Assembly (NCBI GenBank): GCA_946894095.1
Contig: OX335652.1
Span: 18,933,001 to 18,997,000, forward strand
DNA: 64,000 bases
Reading direction: 5' to 3'
Source: Incurvaria masculella
Lineage: Eukaryota > Arthropoda > Insecta > Lepidoptera > Incurvariidae
Shown: positions 1-10,861 of the stretch, piece by piece
Layout: each line of letters starts with the position of its first letter
Numbering within the stretch: position 1 is the stretch's first letter
Position numbers and translations under genes: made by a program
The notes under the pieces: model-generated
The model's database searches: none
Told to the model about the DNA's origin: nothing
Seen by the model: the letters and a program-made list of their open reading frames with translations, nothing else

Positions 1-120
1 GCACTGTAATACTGAAGATAAGTGCGCTGGGGAAAATTGACAGATTTTAGTTGGGATTAACAACGGGCAGAGCCGCCGGAATCTAACTGATAGTAGACCT
101 TATATCAGACATACTTTCTC

Positions 121-417
121 TTTTTAGGGTTCCGTACCCAAAGGGTGCCAACGGAACCCTATTACTAAGCCTCCGCTGTCCGTCCGTCCGTCCGTCTGTC
201 ACAGGGCCGTATCCCAGTAACCGTAACAGATAGACAGATGAAATTTTCACAGAGTGTGTATTCATTTTGCCGTAATAACAACAAATAGGTAAAATTATAA
301 TATAATAAAAATAAAAAAAAGGGGGCCCCAAACAAAAACGTGATTTTTTCTGTTTAATCTTGAACGATGGTACGGAACCCTTCGTGTACGAGTCCGACTT
401 GCACTAGGCCGGTTTTT
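121..417 (-). mobile_element. Family A element, copy 1
   Basis: On the minus strand it runs from CCGGCCTAGTGCAAGTCGG to GGGTACGGAACCCTAAAAA, with a short (GTCC)n tract. It is full length, with no gene. Confidence 0.85.
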
Positions 418-878
418 TGGATAATTAACTTAGAAACTTTTCGAACTTATTTCCATTTCCATTTATTAAAACTTCTGGTAGTCAAGTCATGTCATAATCT
501 TATCATACAATGATTGTTTGGATTTTTTCCAATAAAACTGCCTAATTTATGTCACCTTATTAAGATTGTTCTTTCCGTATAATATTTTTTTGTGTGATGT
601 AATTAAGTTTACACCAACCATCTATCCATATGTGGACATATCCACATATATAATATCCACACTTACTCACAATCTGGCCCAGACAACACACCGGCTGCGT
701 TCTCTAGTGTTGCCATTTGTCTTGTTTGGAAACTGAAATGCGAATGTGCACTCTTTTCAGAATTTTCGCGTGCGCTTCACGAATTTCCTTTATTCCCTCT
801 GTGCACTTCCGCTGAAGATGACTACTCTGCGTCCGGGCTTGATGCACGATAAGTGAACATTGTTGCACGCAATCTTAT
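418..878. other. Unassigned stretch
   Basis: Contains a weak repeat E match (450-505) and a near-palindrome TATGTGGACATATCCACATA (~630-650). No gene seen. Confidence 0.5.
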
Positions 879-1805
879 TTAAGGTGGCCCATCCCGCTCA
901 ACTCCCCATACAAACGGGGAAAGAAGATCACGCACATATTACTTTTTTTTTTTTTTTTATGTGACTGGACATGGATGGCTAATACCACAAGTTCTGTCAT
1001 GGTATTAGCCCAACACACCACATGGGAACTAGGTGCCATGCCAGGACCTTCCTTATATTGCACGGCTACATTGAACTGGATGGAAAACACGGACAATTTT
1101 CATTGCCGCTTCGACCATCGTTCATCCAATGCGATGGTACCAACCCGGGCGGGATAAACCCTACCACCTAGTAAGTAAGGAAGGGGACCTACAGCTTAAC
1201 GTGGAATCCGAACCACGGCCAGCCTCTCTCAACGGTCGAATGGTCACCCATCCAAGACCAGACCGGACCCAGCGTTGCTTAACTTCGGAGAGCGATCGCC
1301 GAAGTGTCGCGCCACTGGGCCACCGAGGCTGACTTGTCAGAGATCCCAAATTTTGCTCAAAATAGCTTTATTTTATCGAACTAGATGTCCAATGACCGTT
1401 GGCATTGTAAAATTGTGTTTGGTTCCTAAGTTATAAGGTCCGAAAGTTCGGATTTTTTATGCGATAACTTTGAAGGGAAGATTACGCAATGATAAAGTAA
1501 GAATATCTTAAAAATATTAGTCACCAGACATAGCTTATTTAATCAAGATTTATAATCTATTTGGCTTTTCTTAGATATTTGACTACAGCGGTCGTGGTTT
1601 ACTTGTAGCTATAAGTCGTTTTGTAATTAAAATTTTCGTAAATCTTACCAAATCATACACATTGTCTTTTTTGTGGACATATTGCATCTGCCTCATCACG
1701 GAGCCTGTCTTTTTTTTTTGAAACAGAGAAGGTCCCAGAGCGCAACAGCACGGTTTTGTACCGTGCCCGCGATTGAGTTAGTGCCGCCGGGTTGGGACAC
1801 CTCAA
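879..1805 (+). mobile_element. B element (TTAA-site MITE), copy 1, split by a SINE
   Basis: Outer parts 879-943 and 1333-1805 together form one ~540-bp non-coding element with inverted ends GGTGGCCCATCCCG and CGGGTTGGGACACC. TTAA lies on the left and TCAA (decayed) on the right. A full-length SINE (944-1332) interrupts it; other B copies read straight through this point (ATATTTCTTGTCAGAG). Confidence 0.85.
944..1332 (-). mobile_element. SINE with tRNA/5S head, full length
   Basis: Read on the minus strand it runs from CAGCCTCGGTGGCCCAGTGG, through the 5S-like segment (GAAGTTAAGCAACG ... CTTGGATGGGTGACC) and a tRNA B-box-like GGTTCGGATTCC, to an A-tail (the T-run at 944-958). It is inserted in B copy 1, with ACTT as a possible short target duplication. 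Confidence 0.88.
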
Positions 1806-2304
1806 TGGTGGTAAACGATGTATAGACAGTATTGCTTGTGATAAATAAATAAAGTTGTGGAAAATCGGGGCAATATATTGGTTGAAGTTTTATGTAAAAC
1901 TATGATGACATATTTAAAGATATAGGTAATAATTAGATATTTGTTTTACGTAAAGATGATCCTTATCATTTTAAAAAGAGACAAAAAAAACTGAATTTGC
2001 TTTATTGAGGTTACGTAGGTACTTAATGCGGAGCCATCATAGCATGGCCCTTTCAAATCGTTATTTTGTTACTTCAGTGACATATTTAAGACAATTTTCC
2101 GTGTAAATGTGTTGAAAAGTACCTACGTTGCTGACTAGGTGACAGAGTTTACATTGTTCGCTTTGTGACACTTTTTCATAATCAAATTAATCACTGGAAT
2201 GGGAAAATCTACCGTATTGATGCATAAGGTTATCGTTTTAAGTTCGTAGAATAAAAAAAAACTATGTGAACATGAAATGAAAGATGAACGGATTATTCGG
2301 TTTA
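1806..2304. other. Unassigned AT-rich stretch
   Basis: No repeat or coding sequence recognised; an AATAAATAAAG motif lies near 1840. Confidence 0.5.
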
Positions 2305-2512
2305 ATTTAATGCTATGGTACCAACCTGAGCCGGAAAAACTCTACCACCTGATAAATATTTAAGCGGAACAACAGTTTTACGAAGAAACCGAGTCACGGT
2401 CAGCCTCGACGATCTAAAACGGGCATTGATCCAGAATTTGACCACGCCCGGAGTTGCTTAGCCTTGAATATCGCCCGGCGAGGCGTCGCAGTACCGGGCT
2501 ACATGCTGCAAG
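2305..2512 (-). mobile_element. SINE fragment, decayed tRNA/5S head
   Basis: The minus strand holds a degenerate head and first part of the body (CCCGGTACTGCGACGCC..., GGTGGTAGAG, GGTTGGTACCATAGCATT). The 3' part is missing. Confidence 0.65.
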
Positions 2513-2556
2513 CTGCAGTACAGTCTTATTATCGAGTAATTATTATCAAGCTTAAA

Positions 2557-2859
2557 ATAACCTGCCAAGTGCGAGTCGGACTCGCACACGAAGGGTTCCG
2601 TACCAACGTACACAATAGAACACAACAAAATCACTTTTTTTGTATGGGGCCCCTCTTAATTTTTATTGTTTTTTAATGTTACTTGTTGTAATGTTATAGC
2701 GGCAAAATAAATACACAATCTGTGAAATTCTCAGCTGCCTACCTATCACGGTTCATGAGGTACAGCCCTGTGAACGACGGACGGACGGACGGACCGTCGC
2801 ACAGCGGAGGCTTAGTAATAGGTTTACGTTTACACCCTTTGGGTACGGAACCCTAAAAA
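2557..2859 (+). mobile_element. Family A element, copy 2
   Basis: A full-length copy: AACCTGCCAAGTGCGAGTCG head, (GGAC)n tract at ~2778-2792 and terminal GGGTACGGAACCCTAAAAA. Confidence 0.85.
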
Positions 2860-3163
2860 CTAATCTTAGTGTATCGAATGAATGTGAATATGAATTTAAT
2901 AAAAAAATAAAACAATAGTAAAACGGTTCTGACCAAATGCCCCTGGCTAAAATATTTCTGTGCATGGTTGCAAGAAGTTCATGCCATGATAAATCCCCTG
3001 TGCCTACATTTGAGTATGGTGCGATGAATTCTCGCTGCACACAATCTTGTCACAGTAATGCACCATCGATCAGAGCGGTGTCCACGCCACCAGAATAATT
3101 GATTGATGGCTGTGGGGATATGGTCCTTTACGATTTACACTATAGGGACGCTTATATTGCTGG

Positions 3164-3627
3164 TGTACAGTCGAACAGAGAGTTTAGGATACACATTCGA
3201 TAACGACAAAAGATGAACTGTCGAAATACTTTGACTTTTGGAAACAATTATAGTGTTGAGTATAGATTCAAACATAGTTGAGGATGTCTACTAGCTACTG
3301 AGTAAACAAAACCATAACAAAATTTAATCAGCACGTCTATTCCTTGCATTCAGTAATCAGGAATCCTAAATCTATAAAACCGCTTTTCTAGCGGTTTTCA
3401 AAGCGATTTTCTTGACAACAATATTCTGGAGCATAGTTTTTTTAATCAATCAAGGTTTTCCGTAGAAAAACTCGATTTGAAAATCGCTATGAAAGCGGTT
3501 TTCTAGACTTAGGATTCCTGATTCCTGATTACTGAATGCCAGGAATAGACCTGCAGAGGTTGTATTTAAACACCATTCATTTTTACGTTTAACCGGAAGT
3601 GTATCCTTTAACCTTTGGTTGACTGTA
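3164..3627. mobile_element. Inverted-end element (TACAGTCGAAC...) hosting family C copy 1
   Basis: The left end TACAGTCGAACAGAGAGTTT and right end (complement) TACAGTCAACCAAAGGTTAA are inverted over ~28 bp and reach GGATACAC on both sides. A C-family palindrome sits inside. TA-initial ends suggest a Tc1/mariner-type MITE, by inference. Confidence 0.6.
3331..3554. mobile_element. Palindromic MITE, family C copy 1
   Basis: The whole ~220 bp is an imperfect palindrome with ends GTCTATTCCTTGCATTCAGT and the complement, and the internal motif AAAACCGCTTTTCTAGCGGT. It is inserted within a larger inverted-end element (3164-3627). Confidence 0.82.
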
Positions 3628-3818
3628 CTTTGTTTATCTATATTTTAGTATTCTTATGTATGTAGATATTTTTATGAATGTTTATATAGTCTATACATTT
3701 TATTGCTATTTATATGAACAGTGACCTTGGGCATTACGCCCGCCTTTTGTAATAATTTCATTATTATTTGTTACATATTATATATAATATATTACATACT
3801 TTAATGTATCACAGCTTA

Positions 3819-4085
3819 TACAGGGTGTTAACGGAGTTATGATCCAAAAGCTAACCACGTATTCCTTGACATATTTGGAGCAAAAAAGGTAGAAGACATT
3901 TTGTTGTCCAACTTAAAAAAAAATTGTCATCCCCATACACTTTTGTAAATACCTACACACAAAATGTATGGGGAGGAAGATTTTTTTTCAGTCGTACAAA
4001 AAAATGTTATCTACCTTTTTTGCTCCAAATATGCCAAGAAACACGTGGTTAACGTTTGGACCATAACTTCGTTGACACCCTGTAT
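3819..4085. mobile_element. Palindromic MITE with TACAGGGTGT ends
   Basis: Inverted ends TACAGGGTGTTAACGGAGTT and (complement of the right) TACAGGGTGTCAACGAAGTT, with TTTGGAGCAAAAAAGGTAGA in both arms. This terminal sequence is typical of Tc1/mariner-derived MITEs with TA targets. Confidence 0.75.
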
Positions 4086-4230
4086 ATATTTATCCGGCAT
4101 GGTTTTTAAAGCCCCCCTCAAAAGTTCGATAGCCTATGTGATCTTAAGGATGTTCCGACCCATAAAATGTTTTTTTTTACACAGAACGCAAAAAATATTG
4201 CACTTTAAGGCACGAATTCGTCAAAAATAT

Positions 4231-4428
4231 TAAATATAGCCATTGTAGTTGCAGCGAAAACATGTTCGCAATTTCAGGTTTAATGGTTTCGTTGTAATTG
4301 CCGATTAGAAGTTTTACACCGTTAGATGGCGCTGTTAAATAGATATCGTATTTAAATAAATTGTAACCAAACCAATAATCCTGAAATTGTGAAATTGTTT
4401 TCGCTGCAAGTAATATGACTATATTAAA
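4231..4428. repeat. Inverted-repeat element around AGATGGCGCTGTT
   Basis: Arms of ~55 bp (4231-4290, 4370-4428: AATATAGCCATTGTAGTTGC against its complement, and GCAGCGAAAAC) flank a ~80-bp centre containing TTAGATGGCGCTGTTAAAT. Confidence 0.7.
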
Positions 4429-4463
4429 CTTTTGCCGCGTTCAACATAAAAAAGAAGCGATGT

Positions 4464-4831
4464 TTTTTTTATGTAACTGGACTTTGGATGGCCAATACCA
4501 AAATGACCGTAAGATATTAGCCTAATACACTACATGGGAACTAGGTGCCATGCCAGAACCTTCCATATCTTGCTCGGCTACATTCAACTAGATGGAAAAC
4601 ACGGACAAGTTTTAGTGCCGCTTCGACGATCGTTCATTCGATTCGATGGTACCAACTCGGGCGGGATTAACCCTACCACCTAGTAAGTAAGAAAGGGGAC
4701 CCACGGTGTTACGCAGAATCCGAACCACGGCCAGCCTCAACGGTTGAAAATGGTCACCCATCCAGAACCCAACCGCGCTCAGAGGTGCTTTAGTTTATCG
4801 AATCAGAAGGCGTAGCGCCACTGGGCTTGTC
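4464..4831 (-). mobile_element. SINE with tRNA/5S head
   Basis: A minus-strand copy with a T-run at 4464-4472 (its A-tail), the body, then a 5S-like segment with a degraded 5' end (GGATGGGTGACCATTTTCAAC). Confidence 0.82.
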
Positions 4832-4879
4832 GACATACGTAAGTCGTATGTCATAATATAAATTATTTTTAAATATAAA

Positions 4880-4928
4880 ATACGGAACCCTTCGTGTGCG
4901 AGTCCGACTCGCACTTGACCGGTTTTTT
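4880..4928 (-). mobile_element. Family A element, head fragment
   Basis: Only the first ~50 bp is present (palindrome GTGCGAGTCGGACTCGCAC plus CACGAAGGGTTCCGTA), next to AT-rich sequence. Confidence 0.7.
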
Positions 4929-5261
4929 ATATACTCGCAATTGTAATTTCGAGTGTAATGCCAGTACAATCGCTTTTCCATTATTTTAAATTTGAAAAGA
5001 AACTTGCCAATACCATTACCAAGAAAATGTTTCTATCCTGTCGGAAGAACGAACGTGCAAGATACAAAGGTAATTCTCCAGGTATATCCACGTTGCCACA
5101 GGCAATTTCTATAAGGAGGCGTTATCGATAAAGCATAGTATTTTTATGATTACATGTTGTTGGGTTAGGTTAGTTCAGTTGACATGAGCTTAGGTAAATA
5201 TACGCATGATTAGATAAACCAGAGACTGTCTTAAATAAGGAACATTTTTCCAATACATTAT

Positions 5262-5440
5262 TGGTAAATGAAAACCACTTGCTGTCATGATATTAGCCAA
5301 TGAGGTGTAATGCGCTTTCCGATTTGAGGACATAGAACTGGACATGCAATCTGGACCATTTTTCATTACCACTTCGACCACATCTTCAATGCGATAGTAT
5401 CAACCTAGCGAGGAGGAACCTTGTAATTAGGGAGCGAGAC
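5262..5440 (-). mobile_element. SINE body fragment, highly decayed
   Basis: Only scattered body motifs remain (TGATATTAGCC, TTTCATTACCACTTCGACCA, CAATGCGATAGTATCAACC). Confidence 0.5.
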
Positions 5441-5600
5441 CTAAAGAGATGAAATCAATTTTGGAACGCTGCACATTTGCTTGAATGCAACAAGATAATT
5501 ACTCAAACGCTACTGCTTAGAATATAATCTAGTTCTGAGGTTCTATACTGTGGGAGGCTGTTGAGCTCGTCAGAATTATGTGTGTGTTGTTTTAATTTTT

Positions 5601-5822
5601 TTAAATTTCATTTATTTAAACTTTTTGGTAGTCAAACTACACTAAGTTACGTCACAAAGAACCGCGGATTCGATCAAACCAGTAAAGAAGAACCCGCAAA
5701 GAAACTTCACACTTAGATCTAAATGCTACTGCCAAAACAATTCCTTGGTAGACCAGATTAAGGCAAAGAACAAAGAACAATAGAAACAGGCCTCAGTTTA
5801 AATTACTCACAACTTACAAAGT
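5601..5822 (-). repeat. Interspersed repeat E, copy 1
   Basis: ~220 bp shared with 9905-10117 and 14236-14540 (TTTAAACTTTTTGGTAGTCA, CGCGGATTCGATCAA, AGTAAAGAAGAACCCGCAAA). On the minus strand it ends in TTTAAATAAATGAAAT, suggesting a retroelement 3' end. Copy 1 lacks the CGGGTTTACATGACACA block. Confidence 0.65.
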
Positions 5823-5949
5823 TACTAATGCAATAATATAAATAAATGTAATTTAAAGCATTACAAAAATTCTCCGGATTAAATCTGGTCATCGTATAGG
5901 TATATTTTGTCTCACGTGTATTTCGTAAGAGCTTACTAAAGGATATGTC

Positions 5950-6035
5950 GTTTGTGGTTCGATTCCACGTAACACATAGGTCCGGTTACTAACTCACTAA
6001 ATAGACGGTAGGGTTAGACTCGCTATCCATGGGAA
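5950..6035 (+). mobile_element. SINE fragment around the B-box
   Basis: GTGGTTCGATTCCACGTAA matches the B-box region of the SINE, followed by ATAGGTCC and GGTAGGGTTAGA body motifs. Confidence 0.45.
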
Positions 6036-6186
6036 CTAGGTCATGATAGCACCTAGTTCTCATAAGAAGTCTTGAGCTATAGTAATATAATAGAAGGAAG
6101 CCATACATTTCCAGTTACGAGTATATAAAACCGGCCAAGTGCGAGTCGGAATCGCACACGAAGGGTTCCGTACCATCGTACAAGAT

Positions 6187-7049
6187 TTAAGGTGGCCCAA
6201 CCCGCTCATCTCCCCATACAAAAGGGGAAAGAAGATCACGCCTATATTTCTTGTCAGAGATACAAAATTTTGCTCAAAATAGCTTTATTTGATTGAACTA
6301 GATGTCTGATGACCATTGGCATTGTAAAATTGTGTTTGGTTTCCAAGTTATAACGTCCGAAAGTTCGGATTTTTCGCGCGATTTATACAATAACTTTGGA
6401 GGTGGATTACGCAATGATAAAGTAAGAACATCTTAAAAAGATTAGTCATCAGACATAGCTTATTTAATGAAGATTTATAATCTATTTGGTTTTTGTTAGA
6501 TTTTTGACTACAGCGGTCGTGGTTTACTTTTAGCTATAAGTCGTTTTGAAATTAAAATTTTCGTAAATCTTACCAAATCATACACTATGCACATTGTCTT
6601 TTTAGGGTTCCGTACCCAAAGGGTGAAAACGGAACCCTATTACTAAGCCTCCGCTGTCCGTCCGTCCGTCCGTCCGTCCGTCCGTCCGTCTGTCCGTCTG
6701 TCACAGGGCTGTATCTCAGTAACCGTAACAGGTAGACAGCTGAAATTTTCACAGATTGTGTATTTATTTTGCCGCTATAACAACAAATAGTTAATATTAA
6801 AAAATAATTAAAATTAAAGGAGGCTACCATACAAAAAACGTGATTTTTTTGTTTTTTTTTTCTACGATGGTACGGAACACTTCGTGTGCGAGTCCGACTC
6901 GCACTTGGCCGGTTTTTGTGGACAGGTTGCATCTTCCTCATCACGGAGCCTGTCTTATTCTTAGAAACAGAGAAGGTCCCAGAGCGCAACAGCACGGTTT
7001 TGTACCGTGCCCGCAAATGAGTTGAGGCCGCCGGGTTGGGCCACCTTAA
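6187..7049 (+). mobile_element. B element (TTAA-site MITE), copy 2, nested and itself interrupted
   Basis: TTAA duplications lie at 6187-6190 and 7046-7049. The element sits inside a family A copy whose sequence ACAAGATTTAACACA is restored exactly when the B element and one TTAA are removed. A reversed family A copy (6600-6917) is inserted in its T-run near the 3' end. The B parts 6191-6599 and 6918-7045 add up to 537 bp. Confidence 0.92.
6600..6917 (-). mobile_element. Family A element, copy 5, nested in B copy 2
   Basis: A full-length minus-strand copy with (GTCC)n at 6655-6700. It is the innermost layer, inserted in a T-rich site of the B element. Confidence 0.9.
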
Positions 7050-7243
7050 CACAACACAATCAGAGAGGGGGGGGGCCTCTAATTTTTATATATTTTTTTA
7101 TTTTTCCTATATGTTTTTGTAGCGGTAAAATAAATACAAACTCTGTAAGCATTTCAGGTGCCTACTACGGACGGAGGGACGGACGGACGGACAGCGGAGG
7201 CTTAGTAATTAGTTTTTATCCTTTGGGTACGGAACCCTAAAAA

Positions 7244-8574
7244 GGGTAAGTTACAACGTCATGAGACAAAATATCATAAGTATTTTCACTAGTCTGCGGG
7301 CCCACTCCTTAGATTGTTTCGTCTAAGACCCACTCGGAATTTTACCATTTGACTGTGACATCCTCACACGCAACACAGAGCGGCCTGGGCTCGCGTGTCC
7401 ACGACTGAGGCGCGGCGCGAACAGAGGTGTCGCCTTAATTGGTGGGTTTTTTTTCTTCTCGCTTTGGAGGCGAGTCGTGACCGACAGAGACCCTTAATAA
7501 GGATATTCCTGAGATCTATATAGAACCGCTTATCCACCCCCACCAATGTTTATTTAGTAGTTTGAGGCGTAGATACCTTTATGGATATGTATTAGTATTT
7601 CCCCTGAAACTGACATGTTAATAGACATTTTATTTTTGAATAAGTTAATTGCTTATAGAAACAACAAACTGCTTACAACCAAAGTGGACTTAATTGAGAG
7701 TACTTAATTGACTGATAAAATGACAATACAAAAAAACATTGTTTACCTCGATGAAATAATCTTTCATTTTAATAAGTATTCGTTAAATACAAACTAGCTA
7801 TAGTAATAACAGATTCGAAATATTTTTTGATATATGTAGTAGTAGCTTTAAGTTGATGCGAGTACTTGGTATTTGACATTTTAAGTTCTGTATTATAAAG
7901 GTGTTTATCTGACTGGGTTTTTAAATCATTTACTGTTAATGCAAATCAATTATTTTAAAATATAAGTCATTTTGACAATTTGGCACTAAGTCGCATTAGT
8001 TTCTCACTTGGTTCACAGGGAAGAACAGGGATCACTTTTCCAATGCTTGATTATTCCATTATTACAACGACTGCTCTCAATATATATTAATGGAAAGCTC
8101 TCTACGATTCGGTTACGTTTTCTTCGTTTTTTCAATTCCTACTTTATGTTTGAAAGTTTAACGTTATTAAGTCGAATACTCTTATATTTAATTTAATTGA
8201 TCTTTTATTCGAATTTAAAACATGTTGAAAATTCAATGTTGCTATTTTTACTGGCCCGTATATATTTAATGCTGTGGACGATTGAGATCATTGAACTGTT
8301 TTTGGAGTTCCTTTTGAGCTGCATTTCGAAATAAATATGCGTGGGTATTTTAGTTTAATGCATTTTATTAACAGAGGAGAAATTAATCATGTTTGTATTA
8401 CAGGAACTAGTTCGATACGAATCAATACCTTTTTTCGCTATTTTAACGGTATCTTGTGGATGACCTAGCTGGGGGTTCTTTCGGCACATACATAGACAAA
8501 AATCCCCTTAACATAAACATTCTGCTGATAACAGTGTCTGCTACCAATATAAACTGTTTTGTTGTGTGTTATAA
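7244..8574. other. Unassigned stretch
   Basis: Moderately GC-rich at 7360-7545 (CTCGCGTGTCCACGACTGAG) and otherwise AT-rich. It matches no repeat family in the window, so it may be single-copy host DNA. No coding sequence supported. Confidence 0.5.
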
Positions 8575-8712
8575 TAATACAATTGGCCCCACTGCATTTC
8601 TGCCCGTGCATGTCGTCAGAGACGATTAAGCGGTTAATCGATCGTGGTTCGGATTCCACATAAATTCCTTATTTACAAGTGGTAGGGTTGACCCCCCTAG
8701 GCTTGCATCATC
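8575..8712 (+). mobile_element. SINE fragment, B-box and early body
   Basis: CGTGGTTCGGATTCCACAT followed by GTGGTAGGGTTGACCC and GCATCATCGC. The upstream and 3' parts are unrecognisable. Confidence 0.55.
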
Positions 8713-9245
8713 GCTTTGAAATGCCTAACAAAAAATACCCGCAAAGCATTGACGGATCGTTCCAGTATTTGATCTCTTATTTATTTGCAGGTGCGATTTG
8801 TCAAATGTTGTACGATTCCTTTATTCAGAAGACTTTTAAACGACAAGGAAGTTGTGTGCCTCGCTACGGCTGAAAGGTATAAGCCAATGTTTGTTTCATT
8901 TTCATATATTTTGATTAAGATGGTTTTAGAGATATTTTGAATATGAAGGGAATGTGTGCCTTCGTTGTCAGTATTTTTTTAATGTTTTAGAATGAAAAAC
9001 CTTCATCGCAATCGCATTTGAAAAAAAAACGTTTGAAAGGGATTTGTTCACCTTAACGACAGAGTCAGGAGTGCCCCGGCGAGGTTGCGAGAGGACGACT
9101 CGCCCGGAGGAGGCAATATGCGGGGCCGCCCGCAATAACGCCGCTATAAAGTGCTGGCGATGCCGTGCCCGGAAATAAATAGGCTTAACGCACGGTGCGG
9201 CCTCGCTGAGGCGAATATGAGCAACATGGTTGTAGAAATGATTTA
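8713..9245. other. Unassigned stretch with GC-rich patch
   Basis: 9055-9225 is GC-rich (GAGAGGACGACTCGCCCGGA, GCGGGGCCGCCCGC) and appears single-copy. There is no open frame of note. Confidence 0.5.
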
Positions 9246-9576
9246 TTTATTTTTATGCGACCTGACATGGATGGCTAATACCACACAACTCCCGTTATAA
9301 TATTAGCCCAATACACCACATTCCTAAAATAATTCGGTGCCATGTCAGGTTTTCCCCTTTATGAGCACGGCTACATTGAACTGGATGGAAATCACGAACA
9401 ATGTTTCATTGCCGCTTCGACCATCTTTTCATCCAAAACGATGGTACCAACCCGGGCGGACTTAAATCCTACCACCTAGTAGGGCAAAGGGACCTACAGT
9501 TTTACATGGATTCCGAACCATAGAGTAGCTCGCGTTCGTGAGGAAATGCACTTATTTAACTCAGAATGAGATGCGA
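9246..9576 (-). mobile_element. SINE, tRNA-head subtype, head incomplete
   Basis: The minus-strand body and tail (ends CATGTCAGGTCGCATAAAAA) are continuous with the GTGCATTTCCTCACGAACGC linker typical of the tRNA-headed subtype. The tRNA-like head itself is degraded. Confidence 0.75.
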
Positions 9577-9759
9577 CGATGCTTGTCCACTTTGTGAAAC
9601 AAACCCGCGGTCTGAAGAGTCGCCTTTTAAATGTACATATTCTCATTATTTTCTTTTTCACAATTAAAAACAAAAAAATCAGGGATGAACCCTTATAGGT
9701 TGGGATTAAACTTTCATTATGTATGTTAATGTTATATGGCCTGTGTATTTTTTATTATT

Positions 9760-9906
9760 TTTAAATTTTACCTATTTATTGTTATAGCGGCAAAATAGAT
9801 GCGCACCTATCGGTTCATGAGATACAGCCCTGTGACACACAGCCGGGCGGACGGACGGACAGCGGAGGCTTAGTCATACGGTTCCGTTGGCACCCTTTGG
9901 GTATCA
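9760..9906 (+). mobile_element. Family A element, degenerate 3' part
   Basis: Recognisable from the GTTATAGCGGCAAAATA segment through the GGACGGACGGAC tract, AGCGGAGGCTTAGT and CACCCTTTGGGTA. The head region is decayed beyond recognition. Confidence 0.7.
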
Positions 9907-10117
9907 ACTCATTTCATTTTATTTTTTTAAACTTTTTGGTAGTCAAACTACACTAAGTTACGTCACAAAGATCCGCGGATTCGATCAACCCAGTAAAGAA
10001 GAACCCGCAAAGGAACTTCACGGGTTTACATAACACATTTTTCCGTCCCAATTAGATCTAAATGCTACTGCCAAACAATTCCTTGGTAGAACAGATTAAG
10101 GCAAAGAACAAAGAACA
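9905..10117 (-). repeat. Interspersed repeat E, copy 2
   Basis: Matches copies 1 and 3. Its low-complexity end directly abuts the 3' end of a degenerate family A copy at 9906. Confidence 0.65.
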
Positions 10118-10404
10118 ATGGAAACCTTAATAAATAATGTAACGTTCCCCGTCGCACGACCGCACCTTGTGAAATATGAGCGAACGACATCCCAACGCAT
10201 GATAATATTTGGATGCTCCGCGATCCACATCTCATGTTTTACTGCTCTTTATATTACGAGCGACAATGTTGCGACACGACGAATGACCGTTTCATCAAGC
10301 ATAGAATAGGGTCACTTGACTCACACTAATTCGACTTGTATCTGGTTGCCCTTCTACCGTTAGTTGAAGGTGCTATTCCGCAGGGTTTTACTTTGTGTTT
10401 CCCG

Positions 10405-10527
10405 GTAAGTTTACGGTTCACTGTAGCTGAGCAATAAGGAAGGTCCTGGCACGGCACCTAGGTGGTGGGTTGGGCTACGTCTAGACGGTGGGTGTGGAAT
10501 TGGCCATCCATGCCAAGTTACATGAAA
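10405..10527 (+). mobile_element. SINE 3' fragment
   Basis: Only the tail is present (AGCAATAAGGAAGGTCCTGG ... GGCCATCCATGCCAAGTTAC). Confidence 0.65.
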
Positions 10528-10770
10528 CAAACGAATGCACACATTATTGTATTAGCATCTAATCGCCTGCAGAAACGAGATACCACAAATATTAATGTTA
10601 TAAAAAACATAAATTGAAATTAGTGTCAAATGTCCTCAACTTATGCATATTTAAGTGGAAAATAATAAAGTTTTTAAGCATACATCGAAATTTAACGTAT
10701 TTTCAGACGAAATTGTAAGAGATGTAAATTTTCGGTAATTTTGGATAGGAAGCTTTTAATAGACATACCC

Positions 10771-10861
10771 TTAAGGTGACCCTTCCTGGCGGGACTAACT
10801 CATTCGTGGGGACGGTAAAAAACGTGCTATTGCCCTCTGGGACTTTCTTTGTTTCAAAGAT
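10771..10861 (-). mobile_element. B element, terminal fragment
   Basis: TTAA followed by GGTGACCCTTCCTGGCGGGA matches the right end of B elements read in reverse. The match stops at the TTTGTTTCAAAGA segment, where the telomere-repeat foldback element begins. Confidence 0.7.

Larger units (their letters stand above)
6126..7243 (+). mobile_element. Family A element, copy 4, interrupted by B copy 2
   Basis: The head lies at 6126-6190 and the rest at 7046-7243 (GGGGGGGGGCCTC, (GGAC)n, terminal hairpin). A TTAA-duplicating B element separates the halves. This is the outermost layer of a three-level nest. Confidence 0.9.

Noticed and set aside
6585..7052. 155-residue open frame
   Set aside because: It runs across a B element and an inserted family A copy, and its repetitive Thr/Asp/Gly part is the translated (GTCC)n tract.
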